Assembly (NCBI GenBank): GCA_002359185.1 | Contig: DEML01000086.1 | Location: forward strand, 4,096-32,781 | Length of the DNA stretch: 28,686 nucleotides | Direction: 5' to 3' | Source of the DNA: Planctomycetaceae bacterium UBA2671 | GTDB lineage: Bacteria > Planctomycetota > Planctomycetia > Planctomycetales > Planctomycetaceae | Notes under the pieces: generated by a model | Seen by the model: the letters and a program-made list of their open reading frames with translations, nothing else | The model's database searches: none | What the model was told of the DNA's origin: nothing | Translations under genes and position numbers: made by a program | Shown here: positions 17,266 through 25,378 of the stretch, in pieces | Layout: each line of letters opens with the position of its first letter | How positions within the stretch are numbered: the stretch's first letter is position 1

Positions 17266-17955
17266 ATGACAGAATCAAAACCACTGCACCTGTATGAAGA
17301 ATTGCTCCTGCTGGCTCTGCATGATGAAAAGGGAACATTGAACGGCGGGTACATCGATCATGCTCTGTCCGGAGCGGTGCTGGCAGAACTGTTGCTGGAA
17401 GAACAGATCATAATCGATGATCAGGCGAACGGAACGATCAAGCTGCAAATGGAAAAGGAACCTGACGATCCCCTATTTCGCAAAGCTTACCGTCTGATTA
17501 ATCTGTGGCAGAAGCCAAAGAATCTGGAAGCACTTTTATCGGAGTTGGCAAATCTTTCCAGCCTCAGATATCTAGCCACGGAGCAACTCTGCGACAGAGG
17601 CATTGTTGATGATGTCGAGGAGACGATCCTGTATATCTTCTCCAGAAAAGTCTATCCGACTCTCAACCCCGCTCCCGAGCAGGAAATCATATCCCGTATG
17701 CGTGATGGCATTTTCAAGGAAAATGCTCAAATTGAACCCCGCACGTGTGCTTTGATTTCACTGGCACATCATACCGATTACATCACTGCAGCAATCACCT
17801 TTCACGAACGGGCAAAGCATAAAGCTCGCATCGAAGCGATCGCCAAAGGTGAACTCGCAGGCTCTGCGACTCAAAAAGCGATAGCCGCCTGTCAGGCTGC
17901 AGTCGCAGCTTCAATTGTGATGACGACGATTATGATGAGTCAGATCAATAATTAA
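17266..17955 (+). CDS. GPP34/GOLPH3-family protein
   Basis: 229 residues. The ATG at 17266 has AAAGGA at ~5-base spacing. The N-terminal YEELLLLALHDEKGTLNGGY, then HALSGAVLAELLLEEQIII, NLSSLRYLATEQLCDRGIV and the late RTCALISLAHHTDYI match the GPP34 (Golgi phosphoprotein 3) fold of eukaryotic GOLPH3/Vps74, with length close to the core domain. In eukaryotes the protein binds phosphatidylinositol 4-phosphate and holds glycosyltransferases in the Golgi. In my hand alignment the lipid-contact Arg of the LRG motif is Ser here (LSG) and the key Trp is a Tyr, so the same lipid specificity is not expected. A hydrophobic Ala-rich C-terminal helix (AIAACQAAVAASIVMTTIMM) may sit in the membrane. Bacterial members exist, but their role is unknown. 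Both neighbours on this strand encode membrane proteins. Confidence 0.85.
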   Translation: MTESKPLHLYEELLLLALHDEKGTLNGGYIDHALSGAVLAELLLEEQIIIDDQANGTIKLQMEKEPDDPLFRKAYRLINLWQKPKNLEALLSELANLSSLRYLATEQLCDRGIVDDVEETILYIFSRKVYPTLNPAPEQEIISRMRDGIFKENAQIEPRTCALISLAHHTDYITAAITFHERAKHKARIEAIAKGELAGSATQKAIAACQAAVAASIVMTTIMMSQINN

Positions 17956-18026
17956 GCTGATGATCACATGAAGTATTCCTATAGGAAAAGTATCTCGTTT
18001 TCAAATTCTCGGTTCGAATTTTTGCC

Positions 18027-18845
18027 ATGCAGAATCATGATTCCCACGACCTTGCTGAACGATGCGAAATCCTCATTCAAACGTTGCCGCTCCAATCGCT
18101 AACGACCATGCTGGTCATTTTAATTCCTGGAGCAGTATTATTTGCGTGTGGAGTGTTCGGTTTGACACAATTGCCCGCGAATCCCTCAGGCTGGGAAGTT
18201 GGTCTCTCTGTGACCTGTGCAGTTATCGGCGGGGCGACATTGGTCTTCATGGGCATTCTATTTCTGGATCGTCGCTTCCGTCGCAAGACTTTCCGAGAAA
18301 TGTTGTCCGGACAACCGCTTGCCCATTGGACATACACGACAGACGAATGGGCAAACTATTGCAGTCTTCAACAGCTGCGACGGGATGAGAATACTCCATT
18401 CACATCGTCTTCAATGATCGCATGGTTGTTGATCGGAGGAATCTTCGCGGGAATTACAGCTCTGATCAGTTGGAACTGGGGAGAATCCCGTGGCATGGCG
18501 ATCGGAATTGCCTTTGCCGCTGGTGTCCTGTTCGCCGTTCTAACGACAGTTATCGAATGGATCAGCTGGATGTTCTGGTGTCGAGCACTCGAAAATCGAC
18601 AGGGAGAAACTTTTATCATGCCCAACTGCGTCTACTTCCATAGTCGTCTACACAATTGGGGACCCTGGGGAGGAAGGCTCAAATCTCTCACTCACGAAAA
18701 ACAAAATGAGCTCTCACTCTCAATCCTGAAATTCGAAATTGCAGTCACCGGTAAAAACGGCGAACATATTTTTCAACTCGATGTTCCCGTCCCCAGGGAA
18801 AATCTTAATGACGCGGATCGAATCGTACTGGACCTGCAAAGATAA
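18027..18845 (+). CDS. Four-TM membrane protein with C-terminal soluble domain
   Basis: 272 residues; family not recognised. Four hydrophobic segments form two pairs: ~25-46 (TMLVILIPGAVLFACGVFGL), ~55-78 (CAVIGGATLVFMGILFL), ~128-148 (MIAWLLIGGIFAGITALISW) and ~155-177 (GMAIGIAFAAGVLFAVLTTV). A loop between the pairs holds HWTYTTDEWANYC, and the ~80-residue C-terminal part is a beta-rich soluble stretch (SILKFEIAVTGKNGEHIFQLDVPVP) that may face the cytosol. No clear ribosome binding site precedes the ATG at 18027. It follows the GPP34 gene by 71 bases on the same strand and converges, only 25 bases apart, on the alcohol dehydrogenase gene. Confidence 0.7.
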   Translation: MQNHDSHDLAERCEILIQTLPLQSLTTMLVILIPGAVLFACGVFGLTQLPANPSGWEVGLSVTCAVIGGATLVFMGILFLDRRFRRKTFREMLSGQPLAHWTYTTDEWANYCSLQQLRRDENTPFTSSSMIAWLLIGGIFAGITALISWNWGESRGMAIGIAFAAGVLFAVLTTVIEWISWMFWCRALENRQGETFIMPNCVYFHSRLHNWGPWGGRLKSLTHEKQNELSLSILKFEIAVTGKNGEHIFQLDVPVPRENLNDADRIVLDLQR

Positions 18846-18870
18846 CTGATGCAGACAATGTCTTGATGAC

Positions 18871-19875
18871 TCACCGCTTCAATACCAGCCGATATCGAGG
18901 TGAACCGTTTCGCAATTTCTCAAAAGCGTCATTGATATCAGACATGTCGTAGACTTCTGTCATCGGGACGATATCGTGCCGGGCGCAGAATTCGAGCATG
19001 TTTTGAGTGGTTGCAATGCTTCCCAGAGGAGAACTTGAAAGTGATTTTTGACCTCCAATCATTGGAAAGACGGTCGCTTCGATTTTGGGAGCCGCTCCAA
19101 CAGTATGCAGCACACCCTTGGGAGCCAGGGTCTCAATATAATCATCCCAAGGCAGCATCACATTAGTCGTATTGAGGACCATATTGAATTTCCCCTGAAC
19201 ATCCTCGAACGCGTCATCCTCTTCTGATGCGATGTATTCGTGAGCGCCTAGACCGCGGGCTTCCTCTTCTTTATCCCGGCTGCGGGAAATAGCCGTCACT
19301 TCACAACCCCAGGCGTTCAAAAACTGCAGAGCCATATGACCGAGACCACCAATCCCCACCACAGCCACCTTCGACATTGGTGAAATTTCATGCTGCACCA
19401 GCGGATTAAAAACCGTAATCCCACCACACAAAAGTGGACCTGCCGTCAGAGGATTCAGGTCATCTGGAATTTTAATCGCCCAGCCCCAATGACACCGCAC
19501 CTTATCGGCGAAGCCACCATGCTGATGCGTAATCGTCCCCTCGACGGTTGGGCACAAATTCTGATCACCCGATAAACAGGTATGACAATGCATACAGGAT
19601 CGCGAATTCCAGCCGAGACCCACCAGATCCCCAATTTCCAAAGCCGGAACATGCTCTCCCGTGGCAATCACTTTGCCGATCACCTCATGACCGCCGACAA
19701 AGGGATACTGAGTCAATTCCCAATCATTATCAAGCATCGACAAGTCGCTGTGACAAATCCCGCAGGAAATCACTTCGATGTCAACATCATCCGGACCAAT
19801 CGCTGGCAACTCGTACTCATAAGCCTCAAATTGTCCTTTAGCTTCTTTGGCGGCATAGGCTTTTACGGTTGTCAT
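18871..19875 (-). CDS. Zinc-dependent alcohol dehydrogenase (cinnamyl/YahK-like MDR family)
   Basis: 334 residues from the ATG at 19875, preceded by AAGGAG; the frame opens at 19908 but the upstream codons lack support. Catalytic zinc ligands are Cys38 (CGICHSD), His63-Glu64 (GGHEVIG) and the later Cys in TAGPLLCGGI. Structural zinc Cys94, Cys97, Cys100 and Cys108 have the C-x2-C-x2-C-x7-C spacing. The Rossmann GIGGLGHMALQFLNAWG is followed by a Ser-Arg-Ser turn (ISRSRDKEEE), which suggests NADP(H). This is the cinnamyl-alcohol/aldehyde reductase subgroup (like E. coli YahK/YjgB), which reduces broad-range aldehydes in the cytosol. It stands alone, converging on the four-TM protein gene. Confidence 0.93.
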   Translation of the reverse strand: MTTVKAYAAKEAKGQFEAYEYELPAIGPDDVDIEVISCGICHSDLSMLDNDWELTQYPFVGGHEVIGKVIATGEHVPALEIGDLVGLGWNSRSCMHCHTCLSGDQNLCPTVEGTITHQHGGFADKVRCHWGWAIKIPDDLNPLTAGPLLCGGITVFNPLVQHEISPMSKVAVVGIGGLGHMALQFLNAWGCEVTAISRSRDKEEEARGLGAHEYIASEEDDAFEDVQGKFNMVLNTTNVMLPWDDYIETLAPKGVLHTVGAAPKIEATVFPMIGGQKSLSSSPLGSIATTQNMLEFCARHDIVPMTEVYDMSDINDAFEKLRNGSPRYRLVLKR

Positions 19876-20130
19876 GATCAACTCCTTCTTGAATTTTGTA
19901 ATGAACATTCAAGTATTAGAAGAAGTTGCCGGGAAATATACAATCGGACGCATCAGGCAAGTCACCACATATAAGACAAACTATAACTGACACGCGAATA
20001 ATAGATTAATTTCATACGCCCTGTTTAATTACAATAATAGTCCCTCACGGTTTTGATTTCTCCCAGCAACGCTTCCCGTTGAATCCAGAACGAACGATAA
20101 TTGTCCCATGTAAACTTTCAGATTCCTCCT

Positions 20131-20158
20131 AAAAAATAAGACAGGCTGGAAGCCTGTC
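20131..20158 (-). terminator. Probable terminator of aceE built from a REP-like hairpin
   Basis: On the minus strand the stem GACAGGCT / AGCCTGTC (8 bp, loop TCC) is followed by TTATTTTTT. GTAG precedes the stem on that strand, so it looks like a diverged member of the GTAG-hairpin family. It lies about 30 bases after the aceE stop. The remaining gap to the alcohol dehydrogenase start (20159-20189 and 19876-20130) shows no gene. Confidence 0.75.
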
Positions 20159-20189
20159 CTACTTAGGGGATTCATTATTCAATTATGAA

Positions 20190-22886
20190 CTACGCGTACA
20201 ATGGATCGACTTTATCGGGATCTATGTCTAAATCGTTGATGGCCTGTGGCAGGATGGATTTGTCGAGATGACCATCCTGAACGAGGCCGACCAGTGTGGC
20301 ATAAGTAACGAATGTGGCATCGACTTCGAAGTGATGCCGTAAGGCTTTGCGAGTGTCGCTGCGACCGAAGCCATCGGTGCCGAGGGTGAGATAAGTGCCC
20401 GGCATCCAGTCGCGGATTTGATCGTGAACCAGTCGTACATTGTCGCTCGAAGCGATGAATGGTCCCTGAATTCCTTCGAGGGTCGTTTCCAGATATGACT
20501 TCTTCGGTTCCGATTCCGGATGCAGACGATTCCACCGCTGAACAGCCCTGGCATCCCGGCAGAGTTCACTGTAACTGGTGACAGACCAGACATCAGTCGC
20601 GACATTGTACTTCTCAGCCAGAATTTTCTGAGCATCAAGCACGCCTTCAAGAATTGGGCCGGAGCCAAACAACTGCGGACGAACTTCAGCTGCTGGCTTC
20701 TCAACTTCGTTCGAGCTGAGTTTATACATCCCTTTGAGAATGCCTTCGGTCACACCTTCCTCTTCCGGCATGGCTGGCATGACATAGTTGCCATTGTAGA
20801 CACTGATATAATAGAAGATATCTTCGCCATCGGCATACATTCGCTGCATACCATTCTGGATGATGACAGCCAGTTCGTAGGCGTAAGCCGGATCGTAGGC
20901 GACGAGGTTCGGCACAGTGGTTGCGACCAGTTGCGAATGACCATCTTCATGTTGAAGGCCTTCACCGTTCAAAGTGGTACGACCGGACGTTCCGCCGACG
21001 AGGAAACCTTTAGTCCGGGCATCGCCCGCCAGCCAGACAAGATCTCCAACACGCTGGAAACCGAACATGCTATAGAAGATATAGAACGGAATCATGTGCA
21101 AGCCAAGATTTGCATACGCAGTTCCCGCCGCGATAAACGAGGAAATCGCACCGGCTTCGTTAATTCCTTCTTCGAGCAACTGACCGTCTTTGGCTTCTTT
21201 GTAATACATCAATTGAGAGGCATCGACCGGCTCGTAAAGTTGCCCTTTGCTGGAATAAATTCCACACTGCTTGAAAAGACCTTCCATCCCGAACGTGCGG
21301 GCTTCGTCGGGAATAATTGGCACAACTCGATCGGCTATGTTCTTGTCTTTCAACAAGATACGGCCAATGATTTCGCCAAAGGCCATAGTTGTCGAAACAT
21401 CTTTGCCACCACTCCCTTCAAATAACTTCGAAAAAGCTTCCAGCCCCGGAACAGTCAATTTATCTTCTGTTGGCTGGCGTGAAGGAACATGGCCTCCCAG
21501 TTCTTCGCGTCGTTTCTTGAGATATTCCTGTTCAACACTTCCCTCTTCAAATCGATAGAACGGCGTTTTGAGGACTTCTTCATCGTTGAGCGGAATGCCG
21601 AAGCGGGTGCGGAAGTTGATCAGTTCTTTTTCGTTGATCTTCTTCTCGTTGTGCGTGTTGTTACGACCTTCGCCCGATTCTCCCAGTCCATAACCTTTAA
21701 TCGTTTTGGCGAGAATTACTGTTGGAGCGCCAACGTGATCGACAGCTGCTTTGTAAGCGGCGTAAACTTTGGACGGATCGTGTCCGCCACGTCGAAGTTT
21801 CTGCAGTTGTTCGTCAGAAAGATGATCGACCATATCGAGCAGTTCCGGATCCGCTCCGAAGAAGTGCTCGCGAATGTAATCGCCCTTTTCTACGCTGTAT
21901 TTCTGATACTGTCCATCGATGATTTCGCCCATCCGTTTGACGAGCCGGCCATCGACATCTTTGGCGAGAATTGGATCCCAGTCTCCACCCCAGATGACTT
22001 TAATCGCGTTCCAGCCAGCACCGCGGAATGCTCCTTCGAGTTCCTGAATGATCTTGCCGTTGCCGCGAACCGGGCCATCGAGTCGTTGCAGGTTGCAGTT
22101 GATGACGAAGGTCAGGTTGTCAAGCTTTTCACGGGAAGCGAGTGTGAGTGCACCCAGTGTTTCCGGCTCATCGCATTCGCCATCTCCCAGAAACGCCCAG
22201 ACGCGACATTCACTGGTATCGAGCAAACCACGATGTTCGAGGTATTTGAGGAAGCGAGCGTGATAAATCGCTGTGATTGGTCCCAGTCCCATGGAGACGG
22301 TTGGGAATTGCCAGAAGTTGGGCATCAGCCACGGGTGCGGATAGGAACTGAGTCCCTGGCCGCGAGGAATTTCCCGACGGAAATGTTCCAGATGCGATTG
22401 ATCGAGCCGTCCTTCAACGAAAGCCCGAGCATACATTCCGGGAGAGGCATGTCCCTGGAAATATACCATGTCGCCGAGATGCTTATCGGTTCGTCCACGG
22501 AAGAAGTGATTCTGTGCCACTTCATAAAGGGTGGCTGAGGAAGCGTATGTTGAAATGTGTCCGCCGAGTCCATCAAATTTCTTGTTCGCACCATGCACCA
22601 TCGCCAGAGCATTCCAGCGAATGATACTTTTGATGCGACGTTCGATTTCCAGATTGCCCGGATAAGCCGGTTGATCATCCAGATCGATCGTATTGATGTA
22701 CGGAGTGGTGGCGGAAAACGGAATCATCACGCCCCGCAGGTAAGCCCGCTCACGCAGATTGACGAGCAATTGAGTGACCCGCTCCGGGCCGTAGCGGTGA
22801 ATCACATCCTCTAAAGACTGGTACCATTCTTCGAGTTCGACAGGATCAATTCCCGCCACGACGCCATCGGTTACATCTGTTGTCAT
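20190..22886 (-). CDS. aceE: Pyruvate dehydrogenase E1 component, homodimeric type
   Basis: 898 residues, close to E. coli AceE (887). It decarboxylates pyruvate with thiamine diphosphate and transfers the acetyl group to the lipoyl arm of E2, in the cytosol. The pyrophosphate-binding motif GDGECDEPE is followed by NCNLQRLDGPVRGNGKI, as in E. coli. Other family stretches are HANKKFDGLGGHISTYAS, VYFQGHASPGMYARAF, RGQGLSSYPHPWLMP, KTIKGYGLG, IPDEARTFGMEGLF, GISEAGAISSFIAAGTAY-type sequence (here GINEAGA) and TSGRTTLNGEGLQHEDGHS. The ATG at 22886 lacks a strong ribosome binding site. The usual partners aceF and lpd are not adjacent, so the complex is encoded at several loci. A REP-like hairpin 30 bases downstream probably terminates it. 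Confidence 0.97.
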   Translation of the reverse strand: MTTDVTDGVVAGIDPVELEEWYQSLEDVIHRYGPERVTQLLVNLRERAYLRGVMIPFSATTPYINTIDLDDQPAYPGNLEIERRIKSIIRWNALAMVHGANKKFDGLGGHISTYASSATLYEVAQNHFFRGRTDKHLGDMVYFQGHASPGMYARAFVEGRLDQSHLEHFRREIPRGQGLSSYPHPWLMPNFWQFPTVSMGLGPITAIYHARFLKYLEHRGLLDTSECRVWAFLGDGECDEPETLGALTLASREKLDNLTFVINCNLQRLDGPVRGNGKIIQELEGAFRGAGWNAIKVIWGGDWDPILAKDVDGRLVKRMGEIIDGQYQKYSVEKGDYIREHFFGADPELLDMVDHLSDEQLQKLRRGGHDPSKVYAAYKAAVDHVGAPTVILAKTIKGYGLGESGEGRNNTHNEKKINEKELINFRTRFGIPLNDEEVLKTPFYRFEEGSVEQEYLKKRREELGGHVPSRQPTEDKLTVPGLEAFSKLFEGSGGKDVSTTMAFGEIIGRILLKDKNIADRVVPIIPDEARTFGMEGLFKQCGIYSSKGQLYEPVDASQLMYYKEAKDGQLLEEGINEAGAISSFIAAGTAYANLGLHMIPFYIFYSMFGFQRVGDLVWLAGDARTKGFLVGGTSGRTTLNGEGLQHEDGHSQLVATTVPNLVAYDPAYAYELAVIIQNGMQRMYADGEDIFYYISVYNGNYVMPAMPEEEGVTEGILKGMYKLSSNEVEKPAAEVRPQLFGSGPILEGVLDAQKILAEKYNVATDVWSVTSYSELCRDARAVQRWNRLHPESEPKKSYLETTLEGIQGPFIASSDNVRLVHDQIRDWMPGTYLTLGTDGFGRSDTRKALRHHFEVDATFVTYATLVGLVQDGHLDKSILPQAINDLDIDPDKVDPLYA

Positions 22887-22930
22887 GTTGTTCTGTCGTT
22901 TATCTTTGTGCGATTTTTATGGAGGATCAG

Positions 22931-22948
22931 CCAGACATCGAAGTCTGG
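22931..22948. repeat. Short REP-like hairpin
   Basis: CCAGAC-ATCGAA-GTCTGG, a perfect 6-bp stem, in the leader region of aceE. It has the same size as the other dispersed hairpins but lacks the flanking GTAG. Confidence 0.5.
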
Positions 22949-23255
22949 TCGAGTCAGTGGTTACGAAACAAATCAGTAATATCTGATTGGGTTGCTAGAG
23001 AATTTATTCTCTACACGGCCTTAAATTCTAATGAGATTCCCTCATTTCACAATCCACTCTCGGCCCACGAACCAATCAGATCCACTTTTGATACAGGAGA
23101 GATTCAAGCAGATTTCCATCATTTCCTGCAAGACCGATCATAACATTTCCGTAATCAGGAAATATAGTCAATCCCGTTGAGGTTCTCGTCACATCAATCG
23201 ATTTTGGCGCGATGATCGTAATTTGTACATTGCAGAATTGATTTTTGTGATATTT

Positions 23256-23288
23256 GAACCACGGATAGACACGGATTTTCACGGATAA
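23256..23288 (+). repeat. CACGGAT repeat, copy 4
   Basis: GAAC followed by three CACGGAT heptamers at a 10-base period (spacers AGA and TTT), then AAA. It is the best-preserved copy besides 8441-8472, and lies ~300 bases upstream of the BBP7 gene. Confidence 0.8.
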
Positions 23289-23592
23289 AAATATCTGTGT
23301 CCAGCCGCGCTGGGTAAATCAGAGTTTCTTATTTTTTACGATCGCTCGTGTTGATTTCATAATGATTCCTAACCCGTAAGTCACGCATGGCAAGATAGGT
23401 TATACATGGGGTTTATAATCGTTTTTCCAATTGAGATTGCTTCCTGACTGGATGATTCCCAACCTTTGCAGTGAATCCAATCCGAATTTAACCGAAATAG
23501 AATGGATAACAGGACGCTGAAAATGCGTTTTGAGAGAATTACGGGTTCAGGATGACCCGTTTTGACATCAAATCCAGGGAAGGAGCCCGCTC

Positions 23593-24918
23593 ATGCGGCG
23601 ACTCGTCAAATCATCATTGCTTTCACTCTTTGCGGCTGGCTATGCAAGTTTCGGTGCGCCACTCGAAAGCTACTCAGCCGACCTTGAAATTGAGCCTGTC
23701 AGCGGGATTTGTATCGAAAACTCTCCCGGAATCAGCAGTTACGGCCCTGGAAATGTCTGCGATTCGGATTGTCGTCAGGTGAGTGCTGATCCGTTTTACT
23801 ATTTTGATGTCGACTATCTCTTCTGGTCCCGCGATTCAGGATCTGCTACGCGTCCGATTATTGGTGGACCGCAAGCCCTCAATTATGGGGGGACGGGCTC
23901 CGACTTCGAAAGTGGAGTCCGCTTGAAAGCAGGAGCCGCTTTTGAGACCTTCGAACTCCAGTTTTCCTGGTCGCGGATTGATAACTGGAACAGCACCCAA
24001 TCCGGTCAGCTTGTGAACGGGATCAGCTTCGATTCCGGGATCAACACTTCATTCGCCGGTGCCAATTTCATCAACGGAACGACTGGCTTTCGCTCTTTGT
24101 TTGCCGCAGCGGAGTTCAATCCGGGGGGCGGACCTGATGAAACTCTTGAAGATGAAGGTCTCGGACCTGTTGGCATCTTTGCGGATGCTGCTCCGACATT
24201 CAATGTGCAATATCGCAGCGACTTCAACGATTATGAATTTATCACAAAATTTGCTCCGATCACATCCCGCATCAAATTTGGAGTCGGCTGGCGACATGCA
24301 GATCTCGATGAATTGATGTCGGCCTCAATTAATGGGACATTTCGAGCTGTCGACAATGCCGTGGGAGCCAACGGAGGCTTATCGCATGCCGCTTTAACTG
24401 CTGCCAACGGCGGAAATTTGATGCTGATTTCCGGAGCTGCTGACGGTTTCGACGACGAAACGGGTCTTCTGGGTGGTGTCGGGCCAGACATGCTGAATCT
24501 GAACGAACGAGCCAGCACAACAAACTCACTCGATGGTGTTCAGTTTTCACTGGATTTGCTGGTGATGGAATCGGACCGATTCCTGATTGACACAATCCTG
24601 AAAGTCGGAGCGTACAATAATAAGACGACAGGAACCTTCGTTGAAACCTACTCGGGAATCGGTAACGACAACTCTGTTTATGGCCGCACTTTAACCGACA
24701 GCAGCAACTCGGTCGCATTTGTTGGTCAAGTGGGGCTCGGAACAATGTATCGGTTCAACGATTACGTCCGTTTCCGCTTTGGTTGGGACGTCATTTTCCT
24801 CTCAGGTGTTGCCCTGGCTCCAGAGCAGACAACCGTCGCCAATACAACCTATACAGTCAATAACGATGGGAGCCTGGTCATTAATGGCGGACATGTGGGC
24901 CTGGAGTTCGTCTATTAA
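23593..24918 (+). CDS. BBP7-family outer-membrane beta-barrel protein
   Basis: 441 residues. The ATG at 23593 has a strong AAGGAG. A Sec signal (SSLLSLFAAGYASFG, cleavage probably at SYSA-DLE) is followed by a short Cys-containing segment and then FYYFDVDYLFWSRDSGSATRP, the sequence typical of the first strand of the BBP7 family (planctomycete outer-membrane barrels). The body is a chain of alternating beta strands and Gly/Asn-rich loops, e.g. FETFELQFSWSRIDNW, FITKFAPITSRIKFGVGWRHADL and VRFRFGWDVIFLSGVAL. The last residues, GHVGLEFVY, form the aromatic-ended strand that outer-membrane barrels use for recognition by BamA. It is monocistronic: a long upstream region and a terminator 27 bases after the stop codon. 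Confidence 0.9.
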   Translation: MRRLVKSSLLSLFAAGYASFGAPLESYSADLEIEPVSGICIENSPGISSYGPGNVCDSDCRQVSADPFYYFDVDYLFWSRDSGSATRPIIGGPQALNYGGTGSDFESGVRLKAGAAFETFELQFSWSRIDNWNSTQSGQLVNGISFDSGINTSFAGANFINGTTGFRSLFAAAEFNPGGGPDETLEDEGLGPVGIFADAAPTFNVQYRSDFNDYEFITKFAPITSRIKFGVGWRHADLDELMSASINGTFRAVDNAVGANGGLSHAALTAANGGNLMLISGAADGFDDETGLLGGVGPDMLNLNERASTTNSLDGVQFSLDLLVMESDRFLIDTILKVGAYNNKTTGTFVETYSGIGNDNSVYGRTLTDSSNSVAFVGQVGLGTMYRFNDYVRFRFGWDVIFLSGVALAPEQTTVANTTYTVNNDGSLVINGGHVGLEFVY

Positions 24919-24945
24919 TTCTTGAACTGCTTTCTCCAATTAAGC

Positions 24946-24984
24946 CCTGTTAACTTTCAAAGTGGAAAGTTGACAGGTTTTTTT
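24946..24984 (+). terminator. Rho-independent terminator of the BBP7 gene
   Basis: A 13-bp stem (CCTGTTAACTTTC at 24946-24958 with GAAAGTTGACAGG at 24965-24977, one T-G wobble), a 6-base loop and seven T residues. Confidence 0.93.
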
Positions 24985-24994
24985 ATTTGGCTCC

Positions 24995-25079
24995 GGGTGG
25001 CGGGGGCGCTCCGCTTTAGTGGAAGCCCCCGGAAGCACTACGATTCGGGGGCTTCTCTTCGAGAGCGCCCCCGCCACCC
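24995..25079. repeat. Long nested hairpin element, copy 3 (complete)
   Basis: A perfect 17-bp outer stem (GGGTGGCGGGGGCGCTC at 24995-25011 with 25063-25079) encloses a perfect 10-bp inner stem (GAAGCCCCCG at 25022-25031 with CGGGGGCTTC at 25046-25055). The same architecture as 7306-7381 is kept with different paired bases. The right arm is identical to 1-21. It follows the BBP7 terminator directly. Confidence 0.9.
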
Positions 25080-25208
25080 AGGTTGAATTATTTTCATTGT
25101 TATCCTGGTGCAAACTGATCTATTTGCAGTTTGATGATTTTCTCCGGGTTTCAAAGCGAACTTAGTTTAGTCACTTCCGCATGCAGTCAAGCCAAGTATT
25201 TTACTCCT

Positions 25209-25243
25209 TAACATAAATCTCATCAGGAACACACCTTATGTTA
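25209..25243. promoter_or_regulatory. Perfect 8-bp dyad upstream of the lipid-remodelling operon
   Basis: TAACATAA (25209-25216) and TTATGTTA (25236-25243) are perfect inverted repeats 19 bases apart, about 200 bases before the plcP-like start. The spacing is suited to a dimeric regulator. It also overlaps the start of the small frame at 25238. No PHO-box consensus was recognised. Confidence 0.25.
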
Positions 25244-25378
25244 TTTGTTGGTGGTAATGATTCTGTCGAAAAGAGAAATAGAGAACACGTTGAAATCCTG
25301 ACGACAGAACTTACACAACCTGCTGATGATAGACCGATCCCGTTCAGGAATTATGAATTTAAGACAGGAAGTCAATAA
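25238..25378 (+). CDS. Possible small protein of 46 residues
   Basis: An ATG at 25238 opens a frame of 46 codons ending in TAA. AGGAAC lies about 9 bases upstream as a possible ribosome binding site. The product is soluble, charged and without membrane segments (it begins MLFVGGNDSVEKRNREHVEI). It ends 60 bases before the plcP-like gene on the same strand and could be the first gene of that unit or a leader peptide. I recognise no family, and a chance frame is possible. The rest of 24919-25438 holds the BBP7 terminator, the long hairpin and the dyad described separately. Confidence 0.35.
   Translation: MLFVGGNDSVEKRNREHVEILTTELTQPADDRPIPFRNYEFKTGSQ

Larger units (their letters stand above)
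22887..23592. other. 706-base gap between aceE and the BBP7 gene
   Basis: This divergent spacer holds a hairpin at 22931-22948, a CACGGAT repeat at 23256-23288, and the AAGGAG ribosome binding site of the BBP7 gene. Promoters for aceE (minus) and the BBP7 gene (plus) must lie here, but I see no consensus I would defend. I found no convincing gene in it. Confidence 0.6.

Noticed and set aside
21489..22538. Open frame of about 350 codons on the plus strand opposite aceE
   Set aside because: It lies entirely within a well-recognised aceE gene and shows no family motif; it is a frame shadow. The same applies to the ~280-codon frame opposite kdsA at 1852-2697.
22880..23143. 87-codon plus-strand frame upstream of the BBP7 gene
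   Set aside because: It overlaps the aceE start, runs through the hairpin at 22931-22948, lacks a ribosome binding site, and its product resembles nothing.
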